Counted from the first letter of the stretch, positions 1 through 8,273 are shown. The stretch: 47,668 nucleotides of DNA from Trueperaceae bacterium (GCA_011390675.1 JAABRX010000007.1:1-47668); one strand, 5' to 3'. Numbers and translations are program-made. Notes: a model not told the origin generated them from the letters alone.

Positions 1-1
1 C

Positions 2-193
2 GCCGCCCGCAAGCGCCACCCAACCCTCGGGAACCGCGTGGTCGTCTACGCCGGCGCCACCATCCTCGGCGGCACCACCGTGGTCGGCGACGACAGCGTC
101 ATCGGTGGCAACGTCTGGCTCACCCGCTCGGTGCCCGCCGGCACCAAGCTCACGTACCGACCGCCCGCGGACGAGGTGGCGCGGCGCCCGTGA
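2..193 (+). CDS. cysE: Serine O-acetyltransferase, C-terminal fragment (partial at window edge)
   Basis: Only the last 63 residues are inside the window. They show the left-handed beta-helix hexapeptide pattern and the end typical of bacterial serine acetyltransferases: a [15 protein letters not shown] segment, a later [14 protein letters not shown] segment, then a short polar tail. The family transfers acetyl from acetyl-CoA to L-serine, giving O-acetylserine, the substrate of cysteine synthase. The stop codon TGA overlaps the GTG start of the next gene, a cysteine synthase, so the two consecutive steps of cysteine synthesis are translationally coupled. The N-terminal part and start lie upstream of base 1. 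Other hexapeptide acyltransferases are less likely given the neighbour. Confidence 0.85.
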   Translation, partial: AARKRHPTLGNRVVVYAGATILGGTTVVGDDSVIGGNVWLTRSVPAGTKLTYRPPADEVARRP

Positions 194-1068
194 GCGTCCT
201 GGATCTGATCGGCGGGACGCCGCTCGTCGAGCTCCCCGGGCTCGCCCCGCGCCCCGAGGTGCGGCTGTTCGCGAAGCTCGAGGGGCAGAACCCGGGCGGC
301 AGCGTCAAGGACCGGGCCGCGCTCGGCATGCTGCGAGGCGCGCTCGAGCGCGGCGAGCTGCGCGCCGGCGACCGGGTCGTCGAGGCGACGAGCGGCAACA
401 CGGGCATCGCGCTGGCGATGATCGCGCCCCAGCTCGGCCTGCAGCTGACGCTGCTGATGCCCGACGACGCCACCGAGGAGCGGGTGCGGACGATGCGCGC
501 CTACGGCGCCACCGTCCTCCTGACGCCGGCGGTGCGCACGATCGAATACGCGCGCGAGGTCGCCGATCGCATGGTGGCGGAGGACGGGTACGCGACGCTG
601 AACCAGTTCGCCAACCCCGACAACTGGCGCGCCCACGAGCGCACGACCGGCCCCGAGATCTGGGACGCGACCGAGGGGCGCGTGACGCACTTCGTGTCGG
701 CGATGGGCACCACCGGCACCATCATGGGTGTCTCGCGCGCGCTCAAGGCGCGCAACCCCGACGTGGCGATCGTGGGCACCCAACCGACCGAGGGGTCGAG
801 CATCCCCGGCATCCGCCGCTGGTCGCCGGCGTTCGTGCCCGCGATCTTCGAGCGCGATCGCATCGACCGCGTGGTGGACGTCTCGTCGGAAGCCGCGCGC
901 GCGGGCGCCCGGCGGCTCGCCCGCGAGGCCGGGGTGTTCGCGGGCATGAGCAGTGGCGGGGCGCTGACGGCCGCGCTCGAGGTGGCCGGCGACCTCGACG
1001 AGGGCACGATCGTCTTCATCGCCTGCGACCGCGGCGACCGCTACCTGTCGAGCGATCTGTTCGCTTGA
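190..1068 (+). CDS. cysM: Cysteine synthase (O-acetylserine sulfhydrylase, PLP enzyme)
   Basis: A 292-residue fold-type II PLP enzyme. The PLP lysine is Lys40 in GGSVKDR, the substrate-binding loop TSGNTG is near residues 66-72, and the phosphate-binding glycine loop GTTGTIMG is near residue 175. The family replaces the acetate of O-acetylserine with sulfide (or thiosulfate in CysM types) to make cysteine in the cytoplasm. Length and the short C-terminus suit the CysM subgroup (cysteine synthase B) slightly better than CysK; substrate preference cannot be read from sequence. The GTG start overlaps the cysE stop (GTGA), which fixes the start. The 3' end overlaps the convergent HD-GYP gene by 53 bp. 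Confidence 0.92.
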   Translation: MSVLDLIGGTPLVELPGLAPRPEVRLFAKLEGQNPGGSVKDRAALGMLRGALERGELRAGDRVVEATSGNTGIALAMIAPQLGLQLTLLMPDDATEERVRTMRAYGATVLLTPAVRTIEYAREVADRMVAEDGYATLNQFANPDNWRAHERTTGPEIWDATEGRVTHFVSAMGTTGTIMGVSRALKARNPDVAIVGTQPTEGSSIPGIRRWSPAFVPAIFERDRIDRVVDVSSEAARAGARRLAREAGVFAGMSSGGALTAALEVAGDLDEGTIVFIACDRGDRYLSSDLFA

Positions 1069-3961
1069 GCGCCGGTCGAGCGGCTGCGTCCTCCTGGAGC
1101 AGCGCCAGCAGCACGGACGTCAGATCCGGATCGAACTGGGTGCCGGCGTTCGCGGCCAACTCGGTGCGCGCGTCGGCCGCCGACCACGCGTGCTTGTACG
1201 GCCGTTCCGAAACCAACGCGTCGTAGACGTCGACCAGGGCGAACAGGCGCGCCATCCGCGGGATGGCGTTGCCGGCCAGGCCGTCGGGGTACCCGCTGCC
1301 GTCCCACCGCTCGTGGTGCGAGCGCACGACCTCGCGCGACGCCTCGGGAAGGAAGGTCAGGTCGCGGGTCATGTCGTGGCCGATCACCGCGTGGCGCATG
1401 ACTTCGGCGTACTCCTCGGCGTTCAGCGATCCGGGCTTGAGGAGGACCGCGTCGGCGATGGCGATCTTCCCGATGTCGTGCAGGTACGCGCCCCACGCGA
1501 GCGGTTCGAGGTCGTCCTCGCCGAACCCGATCCGTTCGCCGAGGCGGCGGGCGAGCGCGACCACCCGGTCGGTGTGCCCGCGGGTTTCGTAGTCGCGGAA
1601 CTCGAGCGCGAGCCCGAGCGCACGGAAGGCCTCCTCGCGGGTCGCCTCGATCTGATGCTGCGCCGCGGCCCGTTCCAGCGCTCGCTCGAGCCGGCGCACG
1701 AAGGCCTTGGCGATCGTCACCTGGTCTGGGCGCAGCGTCGCCGGCCGACCGACCGCGTGCAGCGCGATCGCCTGGTCCACGCGATCGCCGGTATGCACGG
1801 GCAACCCCAACACCATCTGGATTCCGGCGTACGCCGGATGGCTCGCCGCGTGCGGCCATGCCTGGTATCGCTCGACGTACACCGCCTCGCCGCTGATCGC
1901 CGCTTGCCCGACCGCGCCTTCGCCGATCGCCAGGGCGGCCGGGTCCGGTAGCGACGGGTCGAGGAACACCCCCCAACGGCGGACCGGTACCAGTCGGTCC
2001 TCGTGACGTCGGAAGTGGATGGCGGCGTCGAGCCCGAAGGTCTGCATCAGGCTGTGGACGCCGTGGTCGATCAGATCGTCGGCGTCGTCGAGCTCCTCGA
2101 TGCGACCGCTGAACTCGGCGAGGTCGGCGTACGCCTCGGCGGCGAGCCGCAAGCGCTCCAGCGTGGTGGCGTTCTCGATCGCGATCGCCGTCTGGCCCGC
2201 CACGACGCCGAGGAAGCGCGACCAGGCGGCGTCGGGCTCGAACCCGGCGTGGAGAACCACCTCGAGGACCCCGACGAGCGTCCCCTTGCTGACGAGCGGC
2301 CAGGCGCGCCAGCCGTGGTCGCCATCGTGCCCTTCGACCGGCCGCCCGGTGCGCGCCGCCTCGCGGGCGCCGGCCGACGGCCCCTCGTCGTCCGGTGGGG
2401 CGTACGCCGTAGCGACCGTCGTCAAGCGTGGCTCCGAGCCACCGGTCGTGCCGTTCGCCGAGACATGGACGAGGGTCTGCGCGATGCCCGGGCGCCCCGC
2501 GATCGCGGTCGCCACCCGCCGCAGCGTCGAGCGTCGCTCGTCGCCGGCGGTGATCGCCGCGTCGATCGCCTCGAGCGTGCCGGCCTCCGAGAGCCGTTCG
2601 TGCAGGTCGTCGTTGAGCCGCTGGAGCTCGACGAGCTGGGACCTGAGGATCGTCACGTCGCGCAGCGCGATGAGCACCCGCACGCGATCCGCGTCTTGCT
2701 CGAGGCGCGACAGGACGACCTCGAGCCAGATGCGGTCGCCGTCGGGTCGCCGCAGCGGCACCTGGAATCGCGCCGGCGCGTCGCTTCGGATCGCCTCGCG
2801 CAGCGCCCGGAAGCCGCGCGCGACCGTCGCCGGACCGAGGCCGCTGAACGGGTCCCAGTTCGCGAGGTCGGCGCGGTCGATGCCGAGGAAGCGGGCGAGC
2901 GCCGGGTTCGCGACCTGGAACACGAGCTGTCGCGATCGGCGCGGCACGTCGACCACGGCGATGGCGTCGCTCGACGCGTCGACCGCCCGGGCCAGGAGTT
3001 CGGTGCGCGCGTCGCGCTCGGCGCGCAGGAACAGCGCGCCGACGCTGCGCGCGTACAAGCGCAACAGCTCCGGGGCGTCGCTGCCGAAGGGCTCGTCGGT
3101 GGCGCGCCGCTCGACGCTGATCGCGGCCAGGAGCGCTCCGTCGGCTTCGATCGGCGCGACCAGCGCCTGGACGGGGCCCGCCGCGGCGGAGACCTCGGCG
3201 AGCGTTCGGCCGATCGCGTCGTCGTCGCGCAGCGCGTTCATGGCGACCACGTCCTCGACGAGGAACGGTGCGTCGTCGCTCCAGTCGCGCCCGAAGAGCA
3301 CCAGGCTGGGAGGGAGCTCGATCGCCGTGAGGCGCGCGACGTCGTACCCGCGCACGGCGGCGTACCGATACGTGCCGTGGTCGGTGCGCACCAGGATGCT
3401 GCCCATGTGCGCCCCCGGTACCGTGCGCAGCACCGCGTCGAGCACCAAGTCGGCCACTTCGGTCCCATCGACACCGGTCAGCACGCGTCGGAACGTCTCG
3501 AGCAGCGCTTGGCGCACGTTGCCGCGACGCTCGAGCTCGGCGCGCATGCGCGCGTTCACGCGCTCGGCGTGCCGCCCTCTCAGCCAACCGGTCACCAGGT
3601 CCGCCACGGAGTCGAGCAGGCGCTCTTCTTCCGCGAGCACCGGCGTCGTTGCCACCCCGCGGACGGTGAGCCCCATCGTCAGAACGCCGGTGGGGGAGAC
3701 GGTCCGTTCGCGCACCGGGCCGGGTGCGCCGCGCGTGCCGATGGTGTGCGTGCCGAGTTCGGGATCGTCGAGTTCGGCCCAAGCGGTCGTGGCATCAGGA
3801 TCGACGAACGCTGCGGGGAGCCGAGCGATGACGTCCTCGAGCACCGCCTCGACGGGAGCGACGTCGTCCGAAAGGGCGTGCGCGACGGCGTGGAGGAGGT
3901 CCAGCTCCTTGACGCGCTCGGCGAGGCGAGCGACCACGGACTCTGCAGCGGTCGCGCTCAT
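1016..3961 (-). CDS. Multi-GAF/PAS sensor with C-terminal HD-GYP c-di-GMP phosphodiesterase
   Basis: A 981-residue soluble sensor. I read an N-terminal GAF-like region (about 10-150), a GAF domain (about 165-310), a PAS domain (about 324-445), two further GAF domains (about 474-610 and 614-770) and an HD-GYP domain (about 780-960). The catalytic signatures are intact: YLHDIGK near residue 827 and WDGSGYPDGL near residue 892, with the expected intervening histidines. HD-GYP proteins hydrolyse cyclic di-GMP to pGpG or GMP. No membrane segment or signal peptide is evident, so it should sense a cytoplasmic ligand, redox state or light. The ATG at 3961 was chosen because a TAGCTT hexamer ends 7 nt before it; an in-frame extension upstream is low-complexity and lacks support. 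Two diguanylate cyclases lie about 13 kb away. Confidence 0.9.
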   Translation of the reverse strand: MSATAAESVVARLAERVKELDLLHAVAHALSDDVAPVEAVLEDVIARLPAAFVDPDATTAWAELDDPELGTHTIGTRGAPGPVRERTVSPTGVLTMGLTVRGVATTPVLAEEERLLDSVADLVTGWLRGRHAERVNARMRAELERRGNVRQALLETFRRVLTGVDGTEVADLVLDAVLRTVPGAHMGSILVRTDHGTYRYAAVRGYDVARLTAIELPPSLVLFGRDWSDDAPFLVEDVVAMNALRDDDAIGRTLAEVSAAAGPVQALVAPIEADGALLAAISVERRATDEPFGSDAPELLRLYARSVGALFLRAERDARTELLARAVDASSDAIAVVDVPRRSRQLVFQVANPALARFLGIDRADLANWDPFSGLGPATVARGFRALREAIRSDAPARFQVPLRRPDGDRIWLEVVLSRLEQDADRVRVLIALRDVTILRSQLVELQRLNDDLHERLSEAGTLEAIDAAITAGDERRSTLRRVATAIAGRPGIAQTLVHVSANGTTGGSEPRLTTVATAYAPPDDEGPSAGAREAARTGRPVEGHDGDHGWRAWPLVSKGTLVGVLEVVLHAGFEPDAAWSRFLGVVAGQTAIAIENATTLERLRLAAEAYADLAEFSGRIEELDDADDLIDHGVHSLMQTFGLDAAIHFRRHEDRLVPVRRWGVFLDPSLPDPAALAIGEGAVGQAAISGEAVYVERYQAWPHAASHPAYAGIQMVLGLPVHTGDRVDQAIALHAVGRPATLRPDQVTIAKAFVRRLERALERAAAQHQIEATREEAFRALGLALEFRDYETRGHTDRVVALARRLGERIGFGEDDLEPLAWGAYLHDIGKIAIADAVLLKPGSLNAEEYAEVMRHAVIGHDMTRDLTFLPEASREVVRSHHERWDGSGYPDGLAGNAIPRMARLFALVDVYDALVSERPYKHAWSAADARTELAANAGTQFDPDLTSVLLALLQEDAAARPALKRTDRSTGSGRRGRRR

Positions 3962-3968
3962 GACTTCG

Positions 3969-3974
3969 AAGCTA
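3969..3974 (-). promoter_or_regulatory. Leaderless-type -10 element for the HD-GYP gene
   Basis: On the minus strand TAGCTT lies 7 nt before the ATG with no Shine-Dalgarno sequence between, so transcription should begin at or next to the start codon. Confidence 0.55.
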
Positions 3975-4069
3975 GCACGCGTCGGACGCGCCGCTCGGTG
4001 CGCTTGATCGCGCGCTAGGGTGCGGGCCCTGGCGTGCCCGGTGCGCGACGACCACCGCCGGAGCGGCGG

Positions 4070-4075
4070 TACCCT
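4070..4075 (+). promoter_or_regulatory. Probable -10 element for the cupin gene
   Basis: TACCCT sits about 70 nt before the cupin ATG. Unlike most promoters here it would leave a 5' leader of about 60 nt that carries a strong ribosome binding site. Confidence 0.4.
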
Positions 4076-4142
4076 ACGAAGGGAGTCGGTCCCGCCCAGG
4101 GTCTCGTCCGAGATCGGGCGGGCGCCGCTCCGAGGAGGATGC

Positions 4143-4520
4143 ATGAGCTTCGTCACCGACATCGAGAAGCGCACCGAGGAGAACCGCAACTTTCGCGAGG
4201 TGCTCTACACGGGCCCGAAGAGCCAATTGGTGGTCATGTCGATCGTGCCGGGGGGGCACATCGGTCAAGAGACCCACCCCGACGTCGACCAGTTCCTGCG
4301 GGTCGAGGAGGGGGTCGGGAAAGCCGTCTTGGACGGCGAAGAGCATCAGCTCGCGGCGGGCTGGGCGGTCGTGATCTCGGCTGGAACCGAGCACGACGTG
4401 ATCAACACGTCCGACACGGAGCCGCTCAAGCTCTACACGATCTACACGCCGCCCGAGCACGAGGACGGCACGGTGCACGCGACCAAGGCCGAGGCAGACG
4501 CCGACCCGCACGAGCACTGA
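4143..4520 (+). CDS. Single-domain cupin protein
   Basis: A 125-residue protein with one cupin barrel. Motif 1 resembles G(X)5HXH(X)3-4E(X)6G as GGHIGQETHPDVDQFLRVEEG, where HIGQETHPDVDQF supplies the probable metal-binding His and Glu/Gln residues. Motif 2 (G(X)5PXG(X)2H(X)3N) appears as GWAVVISAGTEHDVINT, with His and Asn kept. Such small cupins are metal-binding sugar isomerases, dioxygenases or sensors; the substrate cannot be named. A GAGGAGG ribosome binding site 5 nt before the ATG fixes the start, since an open frame continues upstream. It is monocistronic and divergent from the HD-GYP gene. The acidic, histidine-containing tail (HEDGTVHATKAEADADPHEH) is typical of soluble halophile-like or metal-binding ends. 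Confidence 0.85.
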   Translation: MSFVTDIEKRTEENRNFREVLYTGPKSQLVVMSIVPGGHIGQETHPDVDQFLRVEEGVGKAVLDGEEHQLAAGWAVVISAGTEHDVINTSDTEPLKLYTIYTPPEHEDGTVHATKAEADADPHEH

Positions 4521-4559
4521 CGGATCGGCGACCTCCGAGCGGTGCGCGGCGGCGGGTGC

Positions 4560-4745
4560 TCAGCGCAGGGCGCTGGGTCCGCCGCCGCGCTCGCGTTCGA
4601 GCGCCTCCGCGATGCGCTCCTGAGCGCGTACGTGGCGCCGCGCGAGCAGGACCAGGTAGACGATCAGGGCGAGCGTCGCGACCGACTGGACGACGGCCCA
4701 CGTCAGGACGCCCACTTCCGCGATGGAGAACGCTTCGAATCGCAT
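4560..4745 (-). CDS. Small single-pass membrane protein
   Basis: A 61-residue protein. After about 10 residues comes one hydrophobic segment (about 11-35, LTWAVVQSVATLALIVYLVL) followed by an RR-rich, charged helix ending near ERERGGG. The layout suggests a bitopic membrane protein with its C-terminus inside. I recognise no family. The gene is too short to trust on length alone, but a TAACCT hexamer ending exactly 6 nt before the ATG matches the promoter pattern seen at many clear genes in the window and raises confidence. Function unknown. Confidence 0.55.
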   Translation of the reverse strand: MRFEAFSIAEVGVLTWAVVQSVATLALIVYLVLLARRHVRAQERIAEALERERGGGPSALR

Positions 4746-4751
4746 GGCGCG

Positions 4752-4757
4752 AGGTTA
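4752..4757 (-). promoter_or_regulatory. Leaderless-type -10 element for the small membrane protein
   Basis: TAACCT on the minus strand, 6 nt before the ATG at 4745. Confidence 0.5.
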
Positions 4758-4832
4758 GTCGCGGGTAGGTTGCCGGTGGGTTGCATCCGTCCCGCGACGA
4801 TGCCTGTGGAAACGGGCTCGTTGGAGGGGTGA

Positions 4833-4860
4833 ACCTTTGATAACCTGCCTTATCAAATTG
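4833..4860. repeat. AT-rich 11-6-11 palindrome resembling a Xer/dif recombination site
   Basis: Left arm ACCTTTGATAA, 6-bp centre CCTGCC, right arm TTATCAAATTG. The inner 8 bp of each arm are perfect inverted complements (TTTGATAA and TTATCAAA). The layout, including inner ATAA-N6-TTAT, is that of Xer recombinase core sites such as dif. The AT-rich arms are striking in this genome, and no GC-rich stem or U-run argues for a terminator. It lies 64 bp downstream of the hepT stop codon. A transcription-factor operator or an unusual terminator remains possible. Confidence 0.45.
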
Positions 4861-4923
4861 TACGTTTAGGCCATCTCATCGAACGATCTGCCCACGTAGC
4901 TCCGACGCATGCACCGCCATCCA

Positions 4924-5286
4924 CTAATCGCCGTCGCGTCTCCCGCTCCACGACGAGGCGATCACCTCGAGTGCCTCGACCAACGGCGGTAGGTCGTGCC
5001 GGAGCACGGACCACAAGACGTCCTCGTCGATCCCGAGGTAGCCATGGACGAGCCGCTTCCGAAGGCCGTCGATCTTCCGCCATGGGACCTCCGGATGGCC
5101 GGCGCGGACGTGCTCGGGCACATGCGTCGCGGCTTCGCCGATCCGTTCGAGGTTGCGCAGGGTGGCGTCGAAGATCAGATCGTTCGCGACGAACGCGGCC
5201 TGATCGAGACCGTCGACGTACGCCACCGCTTTGCGCGCGCGATCGAGCATGTCCTGAGCGAAGAACCGCCATTCACGCGTGGTCAT
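4924..5286 (-). CDS. hepT: HepT-like HEPN ribonuclease toxin (type VII toxin-antitoxin)
   Basis: A 120-residue DUF86/HepT protein made of helices. The HEPN active-site motif RX4HXY is intact as R76-KRLV-H81-G-Y83. Family members are RNases that form dimers; their toxicity is neutralised when the partner nucleotidyltransferase MntA adds AMP units to the tyrosine of this motif. The ATG lies 1 nt after the end of the upstream mntA stop codon, so the pair is one transcript with the antitoxin first. Length is normal for the family and nothing is truncated. The toxin assignment follows the family; toxicity of this copy is untested. Confidence 0.88.
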   Translation of the reverse strand: MTTREWRFFAQDMLDRARKAVAYVDGLDQAAFVANDLIFDATLRNLERIGEAATHVPEHVRAGHPEVPWRKIDGLRKRLVHGYLGIDEDVLWSVLRHDLPPLVEALEVIASSWSGRRDGD

Positions 5287-5287
5287 G

Positions 5288-5578
5288 TCACACCGTGATC
5301 GCGTCGCGTTCGACGTAGGGACGCAGGTCGGGGCGCAACGACCGCTCGGTCACGAGATCGACCGGTCGGCCGAGCCGGTCCTCCAAGAGGAACTGGACCC
5401 CGAAGTACCGATCGGAGGTCGCCGGTCCGTCGAACGCGACGAGCACGTCGACGTCGCTGTCGCTCCGATCCACTCCACGTGCGAGCGATCCGAAGAGTCC
5501 GAGGCGCGTGACCCCGAACCGACGCTCCAACTCGGTCTTGCTCGCTTTGAGCACGTCGAGGGCGTGTTGGCGCTCCAT
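5288..5578 (-). CDS. mntA: MntA-like minimal nucleotidyltransferase antitoxin
   Basis: A 96-residue minimal nucleotidyltransferase. The catalytic signature GSX10DXD is intact as G30-S31 then D42-V-D44, and a further acidic position follows in the VDLV strand. In the type VII system MntA transfers AMP from ATP to the HEPN toxin tyrosine, keeping it inactive. The ATG was chosen because a GGAGG ribosome binding site lies 7 nt upstream (AAGGAGGTGCTCGG before ATG); the open frame extends 28 codons further but without such support. It is the first gene of the pair, directly followed by hepT. Confidence 0.88.
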   Translation of the reverse strand: MERQHALDVLKASKTELERRFGVTRLGLFGSLARGVDRSDSDVDVLVAFDGPATSDRYFGVQFLLEDRLGRPVDLVTERSLRPDLRPYVERDAITV

Positions 5579-5675
5579 CCGAGCACCTCCTTCGCAACGA
5601 TGGAATCTTCCCAACGATAGGCGATGAACCCGTCCAGCGCGACCGCAGCCGCGCCGGCGCATCGGACCTCATGGA

Positions 5676-6542
5676 TCAGCCCTCGCTGCGGTCCAAGTCG
5701 CCGTACGCCCCCGCCACGGCCGCCGCCCAGCGTTCGTCCGCGAGCGGCAGGTCGCGGTACGGAGCATCGGCGAGGCGCTCGGCGGCCTCGGCGGCCGAGA
5801 CGCCGGCCGCGCGTAGCGGTGCGACCTGCTCGAGCAGCGAGCGCAGCACCCGGCGTTGGGCCTCGAGGACCTCGGGCGCCGCGACCTCGCCATGCCCCGG
5901 CACGACCGTAGCCGGCCCCCACGCCTCGATCCGATCGAGCGCGGCGAGCCAGCGGCGCACCTCGGTGCGCACCAGCGGGTAGCAGCCGTGGAACACGAGG
6001 TCGCCCGACCAGGCGATCCGCTCCTCCGGGCTCCACCAGAGCGTGTCGCCCGGTGAGTGGGCCGGTGCGACGCACGTGGCCTGGAGCGTCACGTTGCCCA
6101 GATCGAGCGTCGCACGGTCGTCGAACGCGACGTCCACCGCGGGCATGGCGAACGCCGCCGGATCGCCACCGTTGCGAGCGTCGATCGCGGCGTACGCATC
6201 GACGACCGCCGGCGTCCGCAGGACCGCCGCAGCACGCGCGCTGCCGACGACGGTCGCACCCACGAACGTCCGCATGCCGAGAACGTGGTCGGGGTCGGCA
6301 TGGGTCAATGCGACGTACCGCACCGGCCGCCCGCCGGAGAGGCGCTCCGCCTCGACACGAACCGGTTCGGTCTGGGCGGGCGTGAGCATCGCGTCGATCA
6401 CCGCCGTGGCGCGGTCGCCCACGACGATCGAGGCGTTCGCGAGCGCTCTCGCCCCCACCACCGGCGCGAGCGCGACGGTGACGCGGTCGCTGACCCGGTG
6501 GAAGCGGACGTCCTCGTGGGCGGCTACGGCATGGCGCTGCAT
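5676..6542 (-). CDS. Metallo-beta-lactamase-fold hydrolase
   Basis: A 288-residue MBL-fold protein. Metal ligands are visible: THADPDHVLG near residue 98 (a variant HxHxDH in which the second His is Asp), HSPGDTLWW, SGDLVFHG with the bridging Asp, and PGHGE with the last His. The helical C-terminal extension (about 215-288, with LLEQVAPLRAAG) resembles glyoxalase II-like and SoxH-like hydrolases. Substrate is unknown. The ATG at 6542 was chosen because coding character starts there; upstream lies the remnant described separately. No Shine-Dalgarno or TANNNT element is obvious at this start, so it could lie a few codons away. Confidence 0.82.
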   Translation of the reverse strand: MQRHAVAAHEDVRFHRVSDRVTVALAPVVGARALANASIVVGDRATAVIDAMLTPAQTEPVRVEAERLSGGRPVRYVALTHADPDHVLGMRTFVGATVVGSARAAAVLRTPAVVDAYAAIDARNGGDPAAFAMPAVDVAFDDRATLDLGNVTLQATCVAPAHSPGDTLWWSPEERIAWSGDLVFHGCYPLVRTEVRRWLAALDRIEAWGPATVVPGHGEVAAPEVLEAQRRVLRSLLEQVAPLRAAGVSAAEAAERLADAPYRDLPLADERWAAAVAGAYGDLDRSEG

Positions 6543-6546
6543 GGCC

Positions 6547-6648
6547 TCAGTCGACCTCGCCGACGACGTCCAGCGTGGCCAAAGCGTTGCCCGTGTAGAC
6601 CCCAAGGACCGTGTCGAAGCCGCTCCCGACCGTGTCGAAGGCGTAGGG
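6547..6648 (-). pseudogene. Remnant of a secreted repeat protein (FDTxGSxFDTVLxVYTG module)
   Basis: One minus-strand frame reads PYAFDTVGSGFDTVLGVYTG followed by NALATLDVVGEVD and a stop. This matches a beta-sandwich module, usually FDTxGSxFDTVLAVYTG, common in large bacterial secreted proteins. A TGA immediately precedes it, no start codon is available, and the upstream frames are not clearly homologous. It appears to be the isolated tail of a decayed gene or a cut-off insertion remnant. The rest of the 6543-6774 gap shows nothing else I can support. Confidence 0.5.
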
Positions 6649-6774
6649 TCATGGACGTGCTCCTCTCGTCGCAGAGCCCGGCCCGACGCGCGCCGAACGC
6701 CACGTGCGAGCGAGTTTGGCACCTCGGCCGCGCTCGGTGCCGGCAGTCGGCACAGCCAGCGGGCGCCGGTTCGG

Positions 6775-7212
6775 TTAGGACCGGGCGTCCTCGGCGCACG
6801 ACGGGCACAGGCCCTCGAGCACCAGGTGATCGCTCGTCACCCGGAAGCCCGTGCGGGCCGCGAGGGCCTCGAAGAGGGCCTCGGCCTCCTCCCCCGCCAC
6901 CTCGACCTCCCGGCCGCAGCCGCGGCAGATCAGGTGGTGGTGACCGGCGCGCGGTCCCGCGAGCTCGTATCGGGCGACGCCACCTTGCTCGACCGCGCGC
7001 AGCAGGCCGCGCTCGGTGAGGAACTTGAGGTTGCGGTACACGGTGGCCGCGTCGAGCGTCGCGCCGCGCGCACGGGCGGCTGCCAGCAGCTCCTGCGCGG
7101 TCGGGCGGTGGCGCGCCGCGCAGACCAGGTCCATCAAGACTTCGCGCTGCGGCGTCACCCGATAGCCTTGCGCGCGCAGCGCGTCCTGGTAGTTCCACGT
7201 GTGGTGCGACAT
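6775..7212 (-). CDS. Fur-family metalloregulator (Fur/Zur/PerR type)
   Basis: A 145-residue regulator with an N-terminal winged helix (about 10-85, including TPQREVLMDLV and DAATVYRNLKFLTERGLL) and a C-terminal metal-binding dimerisation domain. The latter carries HHHLICRGCG and LCPSC, the two CxxC pairs of the structural zinc site, plus the histidine cluster used for metal sensing. Members repress or activate genes in response to Fe, Zn, Mn or peroxide; which metal cannot be decided here. The ATG is preceded by TACACT at 10 nt. It is the last gene before the remnant and stands apart from the aldo/keto reductase gene by 46 bp, so cotranscription with that gene is possible. Confidence 0.9.
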   Translation of the reverse strand: MSHHTWNYQDALRAQGYRVTPQREVLMDLVCAARHRPTAQELLAAARARGATLDAATVYRNLKFLTERGLLRAVEQGGVARYELAGPRAGHHHLICRGCGREVEVAGEEAEALFEALAARTGFRVTSDHLVLEGLCPSCAEDARS

Positions 7213-7222
7213 GGGTGCCCGC

Positions 7223-7228
7223 AGTGTA
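7223..7228 (-). promoter_or_regulatory. Probable -10 element for the Fur-family gene
   Basis: TACACT on the minus strand, 10 nt before the ATG at 7212; slightly longer spacing than most such sites here. Confidence 0.4.
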
Positions 7229-7258
7229 GCGGTCGCCGTCCGGGACGATCCGTCGTCC

Positions 7259-8161
7259 TCAGCCGCCGGAGCGCGCCGCGGCCTCCTCCGCCCATGCCGC
7301 CGCGCCGGCGGCGTCGAGCTCGGCGAACACGTCGTCGGGGAGCTCGAGCGAGGCGGCAGCGACGTTCTCTTCCAAGTGGGCGACCTTGCCGGTGCCGGGG
7401 ATCGGCAGCATGACCGGGCTGCGCCGGAGCAGCCATGCGAGCGCGACCTGGCCGTGGGTGGCGCCGAGCCGTGGCGCCACCTGGTCGAGAAGCCCGCCGG
7501 GCTTCGCCAGCGTTCCGGCGGCGAGGGGGAACCACGGAACGAACCCGATCCCATGCGCCTCGCAGTGCTCGAGCACGTCCTCGCTGTCGCGGCGGGCCAG
7601 GTGGTAGAGGTTCTGCACGGTCGCGACCGGGAAGAAGGCCTGAGCGGCCTCGATGTCCTCGACGCCCACCTGGCTCAGGCCGACGTGGCGGATCAAACCC
7701 TCGCCCTGCATCGCGCGGATCACGTCGAACTGCTCGTCGCGCGGCACCTTCGGATCGATGCGGTGGAGCTGCCACAGGTCGATGCGCTCGACGCCCAGAC
7801 GGCGCAGGCTCATCATCACGCACTGCCGGAGGTACTCCGGACGCCCGACGGGCTGCCACTCATCGGGGCCGTGGCGCGTGAGGCCCCCCTTGGTGGCGAC
7901 GACCGTGCCGCCGAACGGGTGCAGGACCTCGCGGATCAGGTCCTCGCTCACGTTCGGGCCGTAGCTGTCGGCCGTGTCGACGAAGTCGACGCCGAGCTCC
8001 GGTAGGCGCGCGAGCACCCGGCGGGCTTCTTGCGGGTCGCTCGGGTCGCCCCAGATGCCGGGGCCGGTGACGCGCATGGCGCCGAATCCGAGGCGGTGGA
8101 CGGGCAGGTCGTCGCCGATGGCGAAGGTGCCGCTCGCGGCGGCGTTCGGTTCCAGGTTCAT
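7259..8161 (-). CDS. Aldo/keto reductase
   Basis: A 300-residue NADPH-dependent aldo/keto reductase barrel. The catalytic tetrad is recognisable: Asp in [12 protein letters not shown], the Tyr four residues on in the same motif, Lys in VVATKGG and His in LWQLHRID. The cofactor-binding end shows [18 protein letters not shown]. The family reduces aldehydes and ketones or detoxifies reactive carbonyls in the cytoplasm. The start was set at the ATG preceded by GAGGAG 8 nt upstream; a GTG two codons earlier is an alternative. The gene lies upstream of the Fur-family gene on the same strand. Confidence 0.9.
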   Translation of the reverse strand: MNLEPNAAASGTFAIGDDLPVHRLGFGAMRVTGPGIWGDPSDPQEARRVLARLPELGVDFVDTADSYGPNVSEDLIREVLHPFGGTVVATKGGLTRHGPDEWQPVGRPEYLRQCVMMSLRRLGVERIDLWQLHRIDPKVPRDEQFDVIRAMQGEGLIRHVGLSQVGVEDIEAAQAFFPVATVQNLYHLARRDSEDVLEHCEAHGIGFVPWFPLAAGTLAKPGGLLDQVAPRLGATHGQVALAWLLRRSPVMLPIPGTGKVAHLEENVAAASLELPDDVFAELDAAGAAAWAEEAAARSGG

Positions 8162-8273
8162 GAGCACGCTCCTCGCCCCTCATCCTCGCGCACCCAGGCG
8201 GGTCGCGTCGACGGCAGGGACGGAACCCTCGTCTCGGACGGACGAACCGAGCGTGAGGCGCAGCAGCGCCGGG

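Noticed and set aside
2003-4018. Long open plus-strand frame (671 codons) antisense to the HD-GYP gene
   Set aside because: It is the GC-rich shadow of an unmistakable gene: low-complexity Arg/Gly/Ala-rich translation and no family motif.
4833-4860. Rho-independent terminator of hepT
   Set aside because: Stem is AT-rich with only one or two G-C pairs in the 8-bp arm and there is no U-run; a recombination site or operator fits better.
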